From: Milkweed yellows phytoplasma str. MW1
GTDB lineage: Bacteria > Bacillota_I > Bacilli_A > Acholeplasmatales > Acholeplasmataceae
NCBI RefSeq assembly: GCF_000309485.1
Contig: NZ_AKIL01000139.1
Span: 1 to 7,708 of the forward strand
Length of the DNA: 7,708 nucleotides
Direction of reading: 5' to 3'
Shown here: positions 6,008 through 7,708 of the stretch, in pieces
How positions within the stretch are numbered: position 1 is the stretch's first letter
Layout of the letters: the number at the start of each line of letters is the position of its first letter
Notes under the pieces: model-generated
The model's input: only the letters and a program-made list of their open reading frames with translations
The model's database searches: none
What the model was told of the DNA's origin: nothing
Position numbers and translations under genes: made by a program

Positions 6008-7291
6008 ATGAGTTTAAACTTAAATTTAGATGGAATCCAAAATTTTTTAAATTGGGATGAGGAAAGTAAAAAACTAGCTCCTCAAGTTAAAAAAATTCAT
6101 CAAAAACTGCATGAAGATCAAGAATTAAAAGATACTGTTTTAGGATGGTTAACTTTACCTTTGAACGATGACGTTGAGGAAATTCAAAAAATAAAAAAAT
6201 TAAAAAAAGAACATCCGGATTTAGATGTGTTAGTAGTGATAGGGATCGGTGGTTCTTATTTAGGTGCTAAAGCAGGAATAGAAATGCTTCAAATTCCTTT
6301 TCAAAAAACTAAACCTGAAGTGTTATTCGCAGGTCATCAAGTGTCAGGTAATTATTTAATAAATTTGACTTATTATTTAAAAGATAAGAATTGGGCGATT
6401 AACGTTATTTCTAAATCTGGTACTACTTTAGAACCTGCTTTAGCTTTTAGAGTATTGAAAAAAGAAATAGAAGAAAAGTACGGCAAAGAAGAAGCTAAAA
6501 GACGTGTTTTTGCTACTACAGACAGTAAAAAAGGTGTTTTATTAAATATAGCTAACCAAGAAGGTTACGAAAAATTTGTTGTTCCTGACAATGTTGGCGG
6601 AAGATTCAGCGTTTTAACTGCTGTAGGATTATTACCTTTTGTTTTTGCTAATTTAGATGCAGAGGCTATGTTAAAAGGAGCTCATCAAGCTTATTTAGAT
6701 TTTTCATCTGATGATTTAAATCAAAATGAAGCGTATCAATACGCAGCAGCCCGTTATCTTTTGCACACTAAATTAGATAAAAAAATGGAATTATTAGTTA
6801 GTTATGAACCTCATTTATTAGGTTTTTCTGAATGGTGGAAACAATTATTTGCAGAATCCGAAGGTAAAGACGAAAAAGGTCTTTTTGTGGGAGCTATTAA
6901 TAACTCTACTGATCTTCATTCTTTAGGACAATTCATCCAAGAAGGAAGTAAGTTTTTTTTTGAAACAGTTTTAAATGTAGGCCATTTTGACCAAGATTTA
7001 GCCATTCCTCAAGTAGAGAATGAATTAGATGGACTTAATTATCTAGCAGGTCAAAATTATACAGATATTAATCAAAAAATTAAAACAGCGACCAAACAAG
7101 CTCATATTGAAGGACAGGTACCGAATTTAGAATTGACTGTGCCTCAATTAGACGAATATAACTTGGGTTATTTAGTTTATTTCTTTGAAAAAGCTTGCGC
7201 TATGTCTGGTTCTCTTTTAGAAATTAATCCTTTCAATCAACCAGGTGTTGAAGTTTATAAACAAAGAATGTTTGCTTTATTGAAAAAATAA
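6008..7291 (+). CDS. pgi: Glucose-6-phosphate isomerase
   Basis: This cytoplasmic enzyme interconverts glucose-6-phosphate and fructose-6-phosphate and so feeds PfkA. It has 427 residues, slightly shorter than Firmicutes homologues (about 445-450), ending just after the QRMFALL helix. It carries two SIS sugar-phosphate domains. Landmarks are IGIGGSYLGAKAG (78-90), ISKSGTTLEPALAFR (134-148), signature DNVGGRFSVLTAVGLLP (194-210) with Arg199, ESEGK (283-287) with the probable catalytic Glu285, TDLHSLGQ (301-308) with His304, and C-terminal signature SLLEINPFNQPGVEVYKQR (402-420) with catalytic-region Lys418. GGAG at 5997-6000 precedes the ATG by 7 bases, the best Shine-Dalgarno match used by a gene here. 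A run of nine T (6953-6961) encodes Phe-Phe-Phe in frame. It is separated from the upstream operon by a hairpin and probably transcribed on its own, with a strong terminator after it. Confidence 0.97.
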   Translation: MSLNLNLDGIQNFLNWDEESKKLAPQVKKIHQKLHEDQELKDTVLGWLTLPLNDDVEEIQKIKKLKKEHPDLDVLVVIGIGGSYLGAKAGIEMLQIPFQKTKPEVLFAGHQVSGNYLINLTYYLKDKNWAINVISKSGTTLEPALAFRVLKKEIEEKYGKEEAKRRVFATTDSKKGVLLNIANQEGYEKFVVPDNVGGRFSVLTAVGLLPFVFANLDAEAMLKGAHQAYLDFSSDDLNQNEAYQYAAARYLLHTKLDKKMELLVSYEPHLLGFSEWWKQLFAESEGKDEKGLFVGAINNSTDLHSLGQFIQEGSKFFFETVLNVGHFDQDLAIPQVENELDGLNYLAGQNYTDINQKIKTATKQAHIEGQVPNLELTVPQLDEYNLGYLVYFFEKACAMSGSLLEINPFNQPGVEVYKQRMFALLKK

Positions 7292-7296
7292 TTTTA

Positions 7297-7341
7297 TTTA
7301 TACAAAAAAAGATACTTTTAGAGTATCTTTTTTTGTATAAA
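7297..7341. terminator. Bidirectional intrinsic terminator after pgi
   Basis: Bases 7297-7316 and 7322-7341 form a perfect 20-bp inverted repeat with a 5-base loop. The core is an A7 tract (7304-7310), stem GATACT (7311-7316), loop TTTAG, stem AGTATC (7322-7327) and a T7 tract (7328-7334). The + strand reads as a hairpin with a U-tract 5 bases after the pgi stop, and the - strand reads the same way. It should end pgi transcription and could also stop a convergent gene. Confidence 0.88.
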
Positions 7342-7691
7342 GGTTGAGAAAAATTATAATAAATTTTTTAAACGATAAATCAAGTACCTTTTTATAGTGT
7401 TTTTTTCAACTTTCTTCACCAGATAATAACTATTATTTTGAGGTTTTACATTTTACTTTATTTTTTAATGATTATTTTTTTGTTTTTTAATTTTGAAAAT
7501 AAGGAGATAACTTTTTAAATCTCAAAAAAGCCTTTTTTAAGTATGAAACGTGTTTTTTCAAAGAAAATTCGTAATTGAGTAAACAAATATGATAAAATAA
7601 AATTTTATGATGTGTTTGTGAATTTATAAGAAAAAACTTTTTTATAAACTTTCAAAATCAGAATAAATTAATTTAATTTTTTATATGTAGC
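7342..7691. other. Non-coding AT-rich stretch at the contig end
   Basis: All frames on both strands are broken by frequent stops. The longest fragments are under 30 codons and match nothing I recognise. No tRNA-like or CRISPR-like structure is visible. There is an orphan Shine-Dalgarno-like AAGGAG (7501-7506) without a start codon, and a TATAAT (7355-7360) just after the terminator. The stretch may be ordinary spacer or an eroded gene. Confidence 0.6.
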
Positions 7692-7708
7692 AGATCGGAA
7701 GAGCGGTT
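7692..7708 (+). other. Illumina sequencing adapter (artefact)
   Basis: AGATCGGAAGAGCGGTT matches the start of the Illumina paired-end adapter, whose first 13 bases (AGATCGGAAGAGC) are the common trimming sequence. Its base composition contrasts sharply with the surrounding AT-rich DNA, and it runs to the very last base. It is untrimmed adapter left at the end of the assembled contig, not genomic sequence. Confidence 0.97.

Noticed and set aside
7524..7537. AAAAAA-GCC-TTTTTT mini-hairpin
   Set aside because: Six A/T pairs with a 3-base loop are too weak to call a terminator and are expected by chance in this composition.
7543..7578. Small + strand peptide starting MKRVFSKKIRN, which would run on if TGA were Trp
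   Set aside because: It is only 11 codons with no Shine-Dalgarno site at a proper distance, and the window's genes use TGG for Trp and TGA as stop, so readthrough is not expected.
7518..7667. Two consecutive open stretches on the - strand (20 and 29 codons) separated by one TAA
   Set aside because: They share a frame, but short stop-free runs are easily found in AT-rich DNA. There is no usable start or ribosome site, and the Phe/Lys/Ile-rich translation matches nothing I recognise.
1..7708. Mobile element, CRISPR array, tRNA/rRNA or defence system
   Set aside because: No transposase, direct-repeat array, cloverleaf or rRNA-like segment was seen; apart from the MATE gene, the coding content is housekeeping glycolysis.

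Overview
The window is a block of central glycolysis genes from a low-GC, cell-wall-less bacterium, most likely a 'Candidatus Phytoplasma' (Acholeplasmatales, Mollicutes). Four observations support this. The DNA is extremely A+T-rich, most strongly between genes. Codons end mostly in A or T. Tryptophan is written TGG throughout and TGA serves as a real stop (end of the MATE gene), which argues against Mycoplasma and Spiroplasma, where TGA reads as Trp. The set of upper and middle glycolysis genes plus a MATE transporter fits a phytoplasma chromosome as I remember it. An Acholeplasma relative cannot be excluded from sequence alone.

Layout: about 160 bases of non-coding leader carry a bulged hairpin and a candidate promoter. 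Then come five genes on the + strand with tight spacing: fba (160-1026), pfkA (1066-2043), a MATE-type efflux protein (2093-3559), pgk (3556-4758, overlapping the MATE gene by 4 bases) and gapA (4802-5815). Gaps of 39, 49, -4 and 43 bases, with no terminator between them, indicate one operon. A 192-base gap (5816-6007) holds a strong hairpin that probably ends this transcript, a second small hairpin and a possible promoter for pgi (6008-7291). pgi is followed by a textbook A-tract/hairpin/T-tract terminator that should work in both directions. The last ~350 bases of genomic sequence (7342-7691) show no convincing gene. The final 17 bases (7692-7708) are Illumina adapter, not genome, so this is the raw end of a draft contig.

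Function: Pgi makes fructose-6-phosphate, PfkA commits it to fructose-1,6-bisphosphate, Fba splits that into triose phosphates, and GapA and Pgk carry out the first NADH- and ATP-yielding steps. tpiA, phosphoglycerate mutase, eno and pyk are not in the window. The MATE transporter is the one non-glycolytic member and appears translationally coupled to pgk.

I see no undescribed defence, mobile or regulatory system here. The points most worth a second look are the adapter end, the MATE gene inside the glycolytic operon, substitutions at positions that form the allosteric site in E. coli PfkA, and several AT-rich hairpins in the intergenic regions.
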